Part shown: positions 39,892 through 50,275 of the stretch, one piece after another
How the letters are laid out: each line of letters opens with the position of its first letter
Position numbering within the stretch: position 1 is the stretch's first letter
From: Acidobacteriota bacterium
Lineage (GTDB): Bacteria; Acidobacteriota; Vicinamibacteria; Vicinamibacterales; UBA2999
Direction: 5' to 3'
NCBI GenBank assembly: GCA_963169195.1
Contig: CAUJDN010000030.1
Coordinates: 62,001 to 126,000 of the forward strand
Length of the DNA stretch: 64,000 nucleotides
Notes under the pieces: model-generated
What the model was told of the DNA's origin: nothing
Databases searched by the model: none
The model's input: the letters and a program-made list of their open reading frames with translations, nothing else
Translations under genes and position numbers: made by a program

Positions 39892-42800
39892 GGCTGCAGC
39901 CACGCCCGCACCCTTGCGCGCTGCTCGCCAGTCGCATCGGGACGCGGCTCCAGCTTCCACGGGCCCGTGCTCCCCTCCCCCGTCGTGAACCGGAGGCCGA
40001 ACCACTCGAGCAGGTCGTCGTAGTCCAGGTCCTCGGTCGATGACACCGCCCGCCGGAACCACTCGCGGAGGTCGACGCCCGCCACCTCCTCAGCGGTCTG
40101 CCTGAACTCGTCCGCGGTGTATCCGCGCTCCCCGCTGTACCGCCGGTACGCCAGGCGCATCACATCGTCCAGGCTGGCGCGGCCCGCCGTGGCCCGGCGG
40201 ATTCGCGCATCGAGCAGCAGCCCCATGACGTTTCCCTTGTTGTAGTAGCTGACCGTGGTGGCGCTGGGGTTCACGCCGGAGTTGCTGTTGTTCCAGACCT
40301 CGAGCGAGGACTGCTCCACCGACTGCAGCCGCCGGCCCGGCGCGTTCTCCAGGTTGCCGATGAGCGAGGACAGGGAGCCGAAGTACTCCGTCTCGGTCCG
40401 CAGGCCCGCGCGTGTCATCAGCAGGGTGCTGTAGTACGACGTGACACCCTCGGCAATCCAGAGCGTGCCGGTCGTGGGCGGCTTCTCGAAGTCGAACGGG
40501 CCCAGTTCCACCGGCCGCAGCCGCTTCGCGTTGTACAGGTGGAAATGCTCGTGGGCCAGCAGGCCCAGGCTGGGCCACGGGCCCGGGCCGGGCCGGGCCG
40601 CGACCGTGCACAACGTGGAGTTCTTGTGCTCGAGCCCGCCTCCGCCCTCGCGGAACACGAGCAGGAACAGGTACCGCTCGTAGGGCAGGAACCCCCAGAA
40701 GCGACGCGTCTCCTGCACGTAGGCGTCCAGCGCCTTCGTCGCGGCGTCGCCGTCCCAGCCGGCGGTGTGGCCCGCGCTCACGACGTAGTGCGGCGTGCCA
40801 TCGACGATGAACTCCCGCACGACCAGGTTGCCGGCCAGGATGGGCGAGTCGACGAGCGTTTCGTAGTCGGCCGCACGGAACCGCGGCGCGCCGTCACCCG
40901 GCACGACATCCAGCCCCGTCACGACCCGTGTCCATCCGGCGGGGAGATCGACCTGCACCACATGGGGGCGCCGCGCGGTCTCGACGCGCGTGATGAAGGC
41001 CGCCGCGCCGTTGAAGACGCCGTACTCCTTCGTCACCTCGTTCGTCGTCACCGTCCGCTGGTCGCAGCGCAGGCGATAGGTGAGCCGAATCGACGCGGCA
41101 CCGCCGGTCGTCACCCGCCAGCGGTTGGAGTGGGTCTTCTCGATCGCCAGCGGTTCGCCGGCCGGCCCAAGGGCCACGACGGTGTCCACGCGCGCGGCGT
41201 GGTCCTCGACGCGGTAGTAGCCTGGCGACCAGACCGGCATCATGAGCTCGACCGTCGCGCGCCCGCCTGTGGGGACAACGGCCTCGACGTGGGCGTACGG
41301 CGTGTCGGGCGAAGGGACGCGCACGCGGTAGCTGATGGGCGCGAGGTCCTGCGTCCGCAGCACCGGATACCGCGACGCCTTGATGGCCTCGTCCACCACG
41401 TTCCACGTGGCCAGCCCGTCGTTCGAGCGCGGCTCGAGCAGGTAGAACGCCAGCCGCGCCAGGGGCTGCGTCATCGGCACCCGGAACGCCCCTGCCAGGT
41501 CGCGCGTCACCGGCACCCACACGCCCGTCACCGTGCGCTCCTGATGGTTCTCGAAGGCGCGCTCGGTGACGGTGCTGCCGGAGACCCGGAACTCCTCCAC
41601 CGCCTGCGGTCCGCCCGCGGGCATGGGCTCGACGCGCACGCCGTGCGCGCGCAGGCGATCGAGCACCGCCTTCTCGGTCGCGGGGACGATGTAGGCCGAG
41701 GGCACCCGTTCGGTCTCGGTGGACGTGAAGGTGGTCTCGTCCCACATCGGCTCCGGCTTCCGCACGTCGGCGCGCCGGTGCATGATCCGGCCCGAGTACG
41801 GGTTGACGTCCTCGATGACGTCGCCCATGAGGATCTCGACCTTCTCCGGGCCGCGCGTCACCTTCGATCGCAGCGACAGGCGCTGCCCCGCCAGCGGCGC
41901 CGCGTCCGCGGCCTCGGCCACCTGGCGCAGGCGCGGGGCGTTCCGGTGCGCGTATCCGAGGACCTCCTCGAGAAACCGCCGGTTCGTCGCGACTCGATCC
42001 GCGAACGGCAGGTAGGAGTACGTCTCGCTGAGGATGCCGAAGCGATTCCGCAGGCCCCAGTAGTTGTGGGTGTAGCGCGGGAGGTCCTCCACGGTGGTCC
42101 ACGCCCGGTCCGGCGCCTGGCCGGAGACGTTCCCGTACGAGCGGACGTCCCAGCCATCGCTCGCCTTCACGGCCCGTGCGACCTCCGAGAGCCACACGCG
42201 CGCCTCGCGCGCGACCGCCCCGTCCACGGCAGGGTTGCTCGGCGTCTCGTAGGTGAGATGGTAGGCGTGCCGCGACCCGTTGGTGGTGTGCAGGTCGATC
42301 ATCACGTGCGGGTCGTAGTCGTTCAGCAGGCGCACCATCGAGCGCGCCTCCGGCGTCTCGAGCTTCATGTTGTCGCGGTTGATGTTGAGGCCCTGTGCGT
42401 TCGGGCGCGTGCCCTGCCCGCCGACGGGCCCGTGCTGGAAGCCGCGGCTCGTCAGCGTGACGCGCTCGTTCCCGTCCGCGTTGTAGATCGGGTTCACGAG
42501 CAGCACCATCGACCGCAGCCAGTCGGCGTGCGCGCCCCTCGCGATGTCGCGCACGAGCGCCAGCGCCGCTTCCTTGCCCTCCACTTCGCCCGCGTGGATG
42601 TTGGCCTGGATGTAGACCCGCAGCAGCCCGGACGCCCGCACTGCGGCGGGCGTGGCGTCGGCCATCGGACCCACGACGGCGAGGGGCAGCGGTCGGCCCT
42701 CGAAGGTGTAGCCGAACGAGGTCACGCGCACGAGGTCCGAGGCCTCGTCCACCGTCGCCAGGAACCGCTGCACGTCGTCGTAGCGGCTCGTCTCGGCGAA

Positions 42801-42920
42801 GTGCGAGCGCTCCGCGCGCGTCTGGAGGCCCTCGAGAGGCGCGCGGCCCGTCTGGGTGGCACCGGCCGTGGCCAGGGCCGCGACGACGAGGGCGAGAGTG
42901 GCGAAGGGGTGGAGGCGCAT
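39888..42920 (-). CDS. Fused M14 zinc carboxypeptidase - M61 glycyl aminopeptidase
   Basis: This single frame of 1010 residues begins with a signal peptide (LHPFATLALVVAALATAGA). Residues 40-400 form an M14 domain: ANIHAGEVEGKEAAL (H, E ligands), NPIYNADGNER, NINRDNMKL, MIDLHTTNGSRH (H). Residues about 535-1010 form an M61 protease: an N-terminal beta domain (ISYRVRVPSPDTPYAHVEAV), zinc site LLAHEHFHLYNAKRLRP (HExxH), IAEGVTSYYSTLL (third ligand), and a trailing helical domain. These are usually separate exported peptidases. ATG 42920 has TAAGAT 7 bases upstream. Both zinc sites look complete. Confidence 0.87.
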   Translation of the reverse strand: MRLHPFATLALVVAALATAGATQTGRAPLEGLQTRAERSHFAETSRYDDVQRFLATVDEASDLVRVTSFGYTFEGRPLPLAVVGPMADATPAAVRASGLLRVYIQANIHAGEVEGKEAALALVRDIARGAHADWLRSMVLLVNPIYNADGNERVTLTSRGFQHGPVGGQGTRPNAQGLNINRDNMKLETPEARSMVRLLNDYDPHVMIDLHTTNGSRHAYHLTYETPSNPAVDGAVAREARVWLSEVARAVKASDGWDVRSYGNVSGQAPDRAWTTVEDLPRYTHNYWGLRNRFGILSETYSYLPFADRVATNRRFLEEVLGYAHRNAPRLRQVAEAADAAPLAGQRLSLRSKVTRGPEKVEILMGDVIEDVNPYSGRIMHRRADVRKPEPMWDETTFTSTETERVPSAYIVPATEKAVLDRLRAHGVRVEPMPAGGPQAVEEFRVSGSTVTERAFENHQERTVTGVWVPVTRDLAGAFRVPMTQPLARLAFYLLEPRSNDGLATWNVVDEAIKASRYPVLRTQDLAPISYRVRVPSPDTPYAHVEAVVPTGGRATVELMMPVWSPGYYRVEDHAARVDTVVALGPAGEPLAIEKTHSNRWRVTTGGAASIRLTYRLRCDQRTVTTNEVTKEYGVFNGAAAFITRVETARRPHVVQVDLPAGWTRVVTGLDVVPGDGAPRFRAADYETLVDSPILAGNLVVREFIVDGTPHYVVSAGHTAGWDGDAATKALDAYVQETRRFWGFLPYERYLFLLVFREGGGGLEHKNSTLCTVAARPGPGPWPSLGLLAHEHFHLYNAKRLRPVELGPFDFEKPPTTGTLWIAEGVTSYYSTLLMTRAGLRTETEYFGSLSSLIGNLENAPGRRLQSVEQSSLEVWNNSNSGVNPSATTVSYYNKGNVMGLLLDARIRRATAGRASLDDVMRLAYRRYSGERGYTADEFRQTAEEVAGVDLREWFRRAVSSTEDLDYDDLLEWFGLRFTTGEGSTGPWKLEPRPDATGEQRARVRAWLQP

Positions 42921-42927
42921 CCCGGGG

Positions 42928-42933
42928 ATCTTA
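42928..42933 (-). promoter_or_regulatory. -10 box of the M14-M61 gene
   Basis: On the minus strand TAAGAT lies 7 bases before ATG 42920, consistent with a leaderless start. Confidence 0.45.
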
Positions 42934-43107
42934 CCCGGACGCCGGCCCCGACCCGTCACGGTCAGCGTGCGGAGCCGTCAGCCGACCTCACGTGCGAGGC
43001 AGTCCAGGCGGACGGCCCTGTGCAGGAACACGCGAACCTTCTGCGAGTGGCGCTCGATGGGCTGGTTCATGACGCGGCAAGGGCGGGTGCGTCATCATAG
43101 GTACGCC

Positions 43108-45078
<1,971 letters not shown>

Positions 45079-45094
45079 GGCTCCCGATTCACGC

Positions 45095-45100
45095 TATCGT
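45095..45100 (+). promoter_or_regulatory. -10 box of the 221-aa membrane protein gene
   Basis: TATCGT, then TGAACC, then GTG 45107: a 6-base gap, again as expected for a leaderless mRNA. Confidence 0.42.
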
Positions 45101-45106
45101 TGAACC

Positions 45107-45772
45107 GTGAGCCAGGTCACCGATGCCGGCGATGTCATCCCCGACGGGTCGCGGGTCATCGAGGTGCGCGTCGCCGAGCTGCGCCAGCTCTTCAACGCCA
45201 TCGACCCGTCGCCCTTCCACGAACGCGACCTCGATCCACGTGCGGAGGAGTTCATCGTGGGCTGGGCCACGGACCTGCCCGACGACGCGGCGCTCGCGCT
45301 GCTCGTGCACCTGGACCGTTCGCCGGGACGGCCGGACGAGGCGGCCATCCTGCGCGACGCCATCCACGAGTTCTTCGGCCAGCGTGCCGCGGTCACCAGG
45401 CGGCGGCTGCGGGAGCTGCTCCGCCGCGGGCGCGTCAGCCTCGTGATCGCGCTCGCGTTTCTCGCGGTGTCGGTGGCCGCAGGCGACCTGCTGGCCGCGT
45501 ATGCGCCCGAGAGCCGCGTGGCGGGCATCCTTCGCGAGGGCTTCCTCATCGGCGGATGGGTCGCGATGTGGCGTCCCATCGAGGTCTTCCTCTACGACTG
45601 GTGGCCCATCCGGGCAGAGGCGCGTCACTGCGATCGGCTGGCGGCCATGCCGGTCCGCATCCGCTACAAGGTCGAAGCGCCGCTCGACGCCTGGCGATCG
45701 GACTGGCCCGAACAGCCGGCGGCCCACGCGGCCGCCGCGCGGGCTGCGGCATCGCCGCCGGCGGCGGGTTGA
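45107..45772 (+). CDS. Conserved membrane protein of unknown function
   Basis: This 221-residue protein has a soluble N-terminal domain (ELRQLFNAIDPSPFHERDLD, EEFIVGWATDLPDDA, HEFFGQRAAVTRRRLRELLR). Two hydrophobic stretches follow (SLVIALAFLAVSVAAGDLLA and REGFLIGGWVAMWRPIEVFL), then YDWWPIRAEARHCDRLAAMP and an Ala-rich tail. I recognise this as a widespread uncharacterised family, without a known function. It starts 28 bases after ftsH; a TATCGT box six bases upstream of GTG suggests its own leaderless transcript. Confidence 0.75.
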   Translation: MSQVTDAGDVIPDGSRVIEVRVAELRQLFNAIDPSPFHERDLDPRAEEFIVGWATDLPDDAALALLVHLDRSPGRPDEAAILRDAIHEFFGQRAAVTRRRLRELLRRGRVSLVIALAFLAVSVAAGDLLAAYAPESRVAGILREGFLIGGWVAMWRPIEVFLYDWWPIRAEARHCDRLAAMPVRIRYKVEAPLDAWRSDWPEQPAAHAAAARAAASPPAAG

Positions 45773-45796
45773 GCCAGACGCCGGGTACAGAACCAT

Positions 45797-45802
45797 TACA
45801 AT
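45797..45802 (+). promoter_or_regulatory. -10 box of the radical SAM gene
   Basis: TACAAT stands 48 bases before ATG 45851; GAGGGG upstream of the ATG may serve as ribosome site. Confidence 0.45.
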
Positions 45803-45850
45803 CCGCCGCCGTCGGACCCGCTACCATCACCAGTGAGGGGAACACTCGTC

Positions 45851-47491
45851 ATGCAGCGGCATCCGAAAGGCACGCGCGCCCGCGTCCTCCTGTCGTCGGT
45901 CTTCAAGCCCTTCGCCCAGGACGACGAGTTCGGCAGCCGGGCCATCAACCCGGTGGAGCTCTATCACAACCAGGTGACGCGCGAGCAGGGCCCGTTCTCG
46001 CTCCGGATGTTCCACCGGACCTGGAGCCTGATGCTGCTCCAGCAGAACATCTCCGCGCCGTGCACGGTGCTCGACTTCCCCTCGCGGGAGCGCTTCGTCC
46101 GAGAGCTCACCACGCACGACTACGACATCGTCGGCCTGTCGGGCATCATCGTGAACGTGGGCAAGATCCGGGAGATGTGCCGACTGGTGCGGAAGCACTC
46201 GCCAGCGTCCACCATTGTCGTCGGCGGCCACGTGACCGCGATTCCCGGCATCGAGCAGATGATCGACGCCGACCACATCGTCAAGGGCGAGGGCGTGGCG
46301 TGGCTCCGCGCCTTTCTCGGCGACGATCTCGCGCGCCCCGTCGACCACCCGATGATTCCCTCGTCGTTCGGGTTCCGCCTCATGGGCCTGCGGGCGCCCA
46401 GCGGCGGCGGCAACGCGTCGGCCACCATCATCCCCTCGGTGGGCTGCCCGATGGGCTGCAACTTCTGCACGACGTCCGAGTTCTTCGGCGGCAAGGGGAA
46501 GTTCGTCAACTTCTTCGAGCGCGGCGAGGACCTCTATCGCGTGATGTGCGAGACCGAGCGGCGCCTGGGCGCGAAGGCGTTCTTCATGATGGACGAGAAC
46601 TTCCTGCTGTACCGGAAACGCGCTCTCGAGCTGCTGGACCTCATGAAGGCCAACGGGAAGGCCTGGTCGCTCTACGTGTTCTCGTCCGCCAACGCCATCC
46701 GCAAGTACGACATCCGGCAGCTGGTGGAGCTCGGCGTCGAGTGGATCTGGCTCGGCCTGGAGTCGGCGGCGTCCGGCTACCAGAAGCTGAAGGGCACCGA
46801 CACGGTGGCGCTGGCGAGCGAACTCCAGTCGCACGGCATCCGGGTCCACGGCTCCACCATCATCGGCCTCGAGCACCACACGCCCGCCAACATCGAGACG
46901 GAGATCGAGCACGCGGTGAGCCACGAGACCGTGTTCCACCAGTTCATGCTGTACACGCCGGTGCCCGGCACGCCGCTCTATCGCGAGGTCGAGACGAGCG
47001 GGCGCCTGCTCCCGGACGTGGATCTGGCCGACATCCACGGCCAGTACAAGTTCAACTTCCGCCACGACGCGATTTCCCGTGACGAGTCGAAGGAGATGCT
47101 CGACAGGGCCTTCAGGCGCGACTTCGAGCTCAACGGCCCCAGCCTCTTCCGCCTCATGCAGAACATGCTCGTCGGCTGGAGGCGCTACAGGAACGACCCC
47201 GACCCGCGAGTCCGGGCCCGCGTCTCGGCCGAGGCCGACCAGCTGCGCTGGGGGCACGGCGCCGTCCTGTGGGCGATGGAGAAGTACCTGCGGGACTCGA
47301 ACCGGTTGATCAGCGATCGCATCAGGGCGCTGCGCCTGGAGGTGGAGCGGGAGATGGGCGGGATCGCCCGCGCCGTCGACCACCTCGTCGGGCCGGCACT
47401 CCTCTGGAGCGCCCGCCGCGACGCCCGCCTGGCGCCCGCCGGCCGGCGGATCGAGCCCCGCACGTTCGTCGAGCGGCGCAACTGGCGCTGA
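45851..47491 (+). CDS. B12-binding-domain radical SAM protein
   Basis: This is a 546-residue enzyme. The N-terminal region resembles a cobalamin-binding Rossmann domain (HDYDIVGLSGIIVNVGKIRE, STIVVGGHVTAIPG, ADHIVKGEGVAWLRAF). The radical SAM core carries the cluster motif CPMGCNFC with the next strand TTSEFFG, then FFMMDENFLL and IWLGLES. The C-terminal helical region is unknown. Chemistry on methyl/alkyl transfer or complex metabolites is possible; the product cannot be predicted. GTG 45833 would add six residues. ATG 45851 follows GAGGGG. Confidence 0.88.
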   Translation: MQRHPKGTRARVLLSSVFKPFAQDDEFGSRAINPVELYHNQVTREQGPFSLRMFHRTWSLMLLQQNISAPCTVLDFPSRERFVRELTTHDYDIVGLSGIIVNVGKIREMCRLVRKHSPASTIVVGGHVTAIPGIEQMIDADHIVKGEGVAWLRAFLGDDLARPVDHPMIPSSFGFRLMGLRAPSGGGNASATIIPSVGCPMGCNFCTTSEFFGGKGKFVNFFERGEDLYRVMCETERRLGAKAFFMMDENFLLYRKRALELLDLMKANGKAWSLYVFSSANAIRKYDIRQLVELGVEWIWLGLESAASGYQKLKGTDTVALASELQSHGIRVHGSTIIGLEHHTPANIETEIEHAVSHETVFHQFMLYTPVPGTPLYREVETSGRLLPDVDLADIHGQYKFNFRHDAISRDESKEMLDRAFRRDFELNGPSLFRLMQNMLVGWRRYRNDPDPRVRARVSAEADQLRWGHGAVLWAMEKYLRDSNRLISDRIRALRLEVEREMGGIARAVDHLVGPALLWSARRDARLAPAGRRIEPRTFVERRNWR

Positions 47492-47542
47492 TGGCGCAGC
47501 ACCGGAACGGGCGCATAATGGGCGTGAAAGCGAGGCACACCC

Positions 47543-47704
47543 ATGGCCGAGCCCAAGCCCGATCCGCAGGTCCCACAGAAGTGCGCGCATCCCAGCTGTT
47601 CCTGCACCGTTCCGCCCGGTACGAAGTACTGCAGCGAGTACTGCCGGAAGGCGCCGGAGACCGAGCTGCACTGCAACTGCATGCACAGGGCGTGTCACCT
47701 GTAG
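47543..47704 (+). CDS. Metallothionein-like cysteine-rich protein (53 aa)
   Basis: This 53-residue protein has eight Cys and several His. After a Lys/Pro-rich start it reads CAHPSCSCTVPPGTKYCSEY, then CRKAPETELHCNCMHRACHL. This matches the SmtA/BmtA bacterial metallothionein layout (CxxPxCxC, YCSxxC, CxC) that binds Zn or Cd clusters. It is somewhat shorter than cyanobacterial SmtA, with one Cys fewer than usual. ATG 47543 follows a possible CATAAT box about 25 bases upstream. It stands alone, with no ArsR/SmtB repressor beside it. Confidence 0.75.
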   Translation: MAEPKPDPQVPQKCAHPSCSCTVPPGTKYCSEYCRKAPETELHCNCMHRACHL

Positions 47705-47817
47705 AGCGGTGACAGATTCGGTCCGCGTCTGCAGGCGGACCGGTCAATCGTTGTCAGTCCGCGCGTGCAATCGCGGCGACCTGCGCGCAGATCGCCGGTT
47801 GGCAGCATTCCTGCAGC

Positions 47818-48513
47818 ATGGGCAGCGAGATGCCTGGCTGGTTGCACGCACATGTCCGGTGGCTGCTGACCCTCGCCTGGGTTTTCGCGGGCGTGGGGCT
47901 GGCCGGCGTGACGGCCTTCGATGTGCGCACGCGGCTGGCGCCGCCCACGCCCCTGGAGGTCGCGACCGACATCACGGTGCGCAACGCGGCGGACCGGAAG
48001 GGTCGCCGCGCGTCGTTCCGCATCCTGCTGTTCACGGACGAGTTCCGCTGGCGCCTCAACTCGTACGACGCCATCGAGGACGGCGCCACCTTCCCGGGCT
48101 TCACCGACGGGATGAAGCGGGTGCTCGAAACCGCGGAGGAAATCATCTGCGTCGGCGCCAGCTCCCAGGAGATCCCCGCAGGCGTGGGCTTCAAGGCCGG
48201 GCGGGCGCAGGAGGAATGGCGCGCGGCGAGGCGCGCCGAGCGCATTGCCCTCTGGGTGCGGCAGGCCCTGTCGAAGCCCATCCCGGTCCGCAAGCTGAAC
48301 ATCGGCCATCACACACCGGTGCGCGTGGCCCGCGACACCTCGGACCAGCGCCGCGTGGTCGTCATTCTGGTCCTCGAGCACGACGACGGCGCCAACCTGG
48401 ACGAGTCCCTCCGCGCGGCGATGGAGGAGGAATCGAGGCGTGCCCCCATCTTCGATTCGCTGCTCACCGACTACTCGCTCGGCGCCGGAGAGAGGTTCAC
48501 ATGGGTGCCCTGA
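47818..48513 (+). CDS. Single-pass membrane protein of unknown function
   Basis: This 231-residue protein has one N-terminal membrane helix (WLLTLAWVFAGVGLAGVTAF) and an exported domain of about 190 residues (ATDITVRNAADRKGRRASFR, ICVGASSQEIPAGVGFKAGR, RAERIALWVRQALSKPIPVR, RRVVVILVLEHDDG). The GxSS...RAxxIALWVR pattern recalls OmpA-like or related phage/secretion domains, but no assignment is safe. ATG 47818 is chosen; ATG 47830 is possible. It overlaps the next small membrane gene by 13 bases. Confidence 0.6.
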   Translation: MGSEMPGWLHAHVRWLLTLAWVFAGVGLAGVTAFDVRTRLAPPTPLEVATDITVRNAADRKGRRASFRILLFTDEFRWRLNSYDAIEDGATFPGFTDGMKRVLETAEEIICVGASSQEIPAGVGFKAGRAQEEWRAARRAERIALWVRQALSKPIPVRKLNIGHHTPVRVARDTSDQRRVVVILVLEHDDGANLDESLRAAMEEESRRAPIFDSLLTDYSLGAGERFTWVP

Positions 48514-48764
48514 GCGAACTCCCGCCGGCGCTGCTGGCGGGCTGGGCGCTGTGGCTGGCCGGGGGCCTGGCGCTCATGCTGTGGTTCCGTCATCGCAGTG
48601 CGCGCCCCGCTCCCCCGCCCGCCGGCCACGGCGTGCCACCCACCGGAACGATGCGGCTGTCCGGTACGCGGCCGGCCCCGGCGCGCTCGGGCGTGAGGCG
48701 GCCGCCCGACGCGTTCGCGGAGCTGCAGTCGCTGCTGGACCAGCACGAGGACCGGAACCGGTAG
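48501..48764 (+). CDS. Small membrane protein (87 aa)
   Basis: This 87-residue protein has one membrane helix near the start (LLAGWALWLAGGLALMLWF), a Pro/Arg-rich linker and a short C-terminal helix FAELQSLLDQHEDRN. AGAGAGG precedes ATG 48501, which lies inside the end of the upstream gene, so expression is coupled. The family is unknown. It is probably a partner of the preceding membrane protein. Confidence 0.6.
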   Translation: MGALSELPPALLAGWALWLAGGLALMLWFRHRSARPAPPPAGHGVPPTGTMRLSGTRPAPARSGVRRPPDAFAELQSLLDQHEDRNR

Positions 48765-48767
48765 ACT
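48762..48767 (+). promoter_or_regulatory. -10 box of the M20 peptidase gene
   Basis: TAGACT lies 8 bases before ATG 48776 and overlaps the stop codon of the preceding gene. The same hexamer serves pyk. Confidence 0.42.
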
Positions 48768-48775
48768 GTGGGGCC

Positions 48776-50275
48776 ATGAGGCGCCCCATCACGCCGGTTC
48801 TGGTGGCCGCAGCCGTCGCCGTCACCACCGCCGCCCAGCCCTCGTCGGTCGCCACGTGGCGGGCCGCTCACGAGCGGCAGATTCTGGACGAGCTGCTCCA
48901 GTTCGTCTCCATCCCGAACGTGGCCGGCAACGACGCCGACATGCGCCGCAACGCCGACGTGCTCGAGGCCATGTTCACGAAGCGAGGCTTCAAGGTCGAG
49001 CAGACATCAGGCCCCGGGTCGCCCGTGGTGTTCGCGACCCTGGACGCCCCCCCGTCGGCGCGCGGTGCGCTCACGCTCTACATCCATTACGACGGCCAGC
49101 CGGTGAACGAGGCCGAGTGGACCCGGTGCAGGCCCTTCGTGCCCTGCGTGCAATCCGCCAGCGGTCCCGTGACACTGGGCCCCGACACGCCCCTCGATCC
49201 GGAGTGGCGGGTCTACGGGCGCTCGGCCTCCGACGACAAGGGGCCCATCGTCGCGGTGGTGAACGCCGTGGAGGCGCTGCGCGCGACGGGCACGGGGCCC
49301 CTCTGGAACCTTCGTGTCGTGCTCGACGGCCAGGAGGAAGCCGGCTCGGCCAACTTCCATCGCTTCGCCGGGGCTCGAGCCGCCGACCTGGCGGCCGACA
49401 TCGCGATGACGCTCGACGGCCCGCGTCACGCGAGCACACGGCCGACGCTCTATTACGGCGTGCGGGGCGGGGCGGGCCTCACGGTCACCGTCTTCGGCGC
49501 GAAGGGAGACCTGCACTCGGGCAACTACGGGAACTGGGCGCCGGACCCCTCCATGCGCCTGGCGAAGCTGCTCGCCAGCATGAAGGACGACGCGGGCCGC
49601 GTCACCATCGCGGGGTTCTACGACGACGTGACACCGCTGACCCCGACGGAGCTGAAGGCGCTCGACGACCTGCCGAATGTCGAGGCCGTGCTGAAGAAGG
49701 ACTTCCTCGTCGCGCAGCCCGAGCGCCCGGAGCAGCGCCTCGAACGCAAGCTGAACGAGCCCACCTTGAGCGTGCTCGTCATGGAGTCCGGCGGCGGATT
49801 CGACGCGCCCGCACGGTCCGCCATTCCGGCGTCCGCGAAGGCGCGCATCGAGATGCGCCTCGTCCACGGGCTCGACCCCGCGAAGCAGAACCGGCTGGTC
49901 GTGGATCACATCCGGAAGCAGGGCTACTTCGTCGTCGACGGCCGGGACCCGGATGACGCCGAGCGTCTCACGCATCCGCTCATTGCCCGCGTCGACGTGC
50001 GCGGGGGGTCGACCGCGCCGCGGGTGTCGATGGACGATCCGATGACGAGGGCCGTGGTCACCGCGCTGTCGCGCGGCGGTCGGCAGATAGCCCGCCTCCC
50101 CACCCTCGGTGGCGGAATGCCGTTTGCCACCTTCAGCGAGCGGATGCCCACCGTGGGCCTGTCGATCGTCAACCACGACAACAACCAGCACGGCCCGGAC
50201 GAGAACCTCCGTCTCCGGAACCTGTGGGAAGGCATCGAGATGCTGGCCGACGTGATGACGATGGAGCGGCCCTGA
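48776..50275 (+). CDS. M20 family metallopeptidase (exported)
   Basis: This 499-residue zinc peptidase has a signal-like start (TPVLVAAAVAVTTAAQ). The M20 ligands are visible: LYIHYDGQPV (H, D), YGRSASDDKGP (bridging D), VVLDGQEEAGS (catalytic E and ligand E), and the late His in VNHDNNQHGPDEN. The dimerisation domain is in the middle (GAKGDLHSGNYGN). It is a dipeptidase/carboxypeptidase type, and the substrate is unknown. Its TGA overlaps the next ATG by one base (TGATG), so the aminotransferase is coupled. Confidence 0.91.
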   Translation: MRRPITPVLVAAAVAVTTAAQPSSVATWRAAHERQILDELLQFVSIPNVAGNDADMRRNADVLEAMFTKRGFKVEQTSGPGSPVVFATLDAPPSARGALTLYIHYDGQPVNEAEWTRCRPFVPCVQSASGPVTLGPDTPLDPEWRVYGRSASDDKGPIVAVVNAVEALRATGTGPLWNLRVVLDGQEEAGSANFHRFAGARAADLAADIAMTLDGPRHASTRPTLYYGVRGGAGLTVTVFGAKGDLHSGNYGNWAPDPSMRLAKLLASMKDDAGRVTIAGFYDDVTPLTPTELKALDDLPNVEAVLKKDFLVAQPERPEQRLERKLNEPTLSVLVMESGGGFDAPARSAIPASAKARIEMRLVHGLDPAKQNRLVVDHIRKQGYFVVDGRDPDDAERLTHPLIARVDVRGGSTAPRVSMDDPMTRAVVTALSRGGRQIARLPTLGGGMPFATFSERMPTVGLSIVNHDNNQHGPDENLRLRNLWEGIEMLADVMTMERP

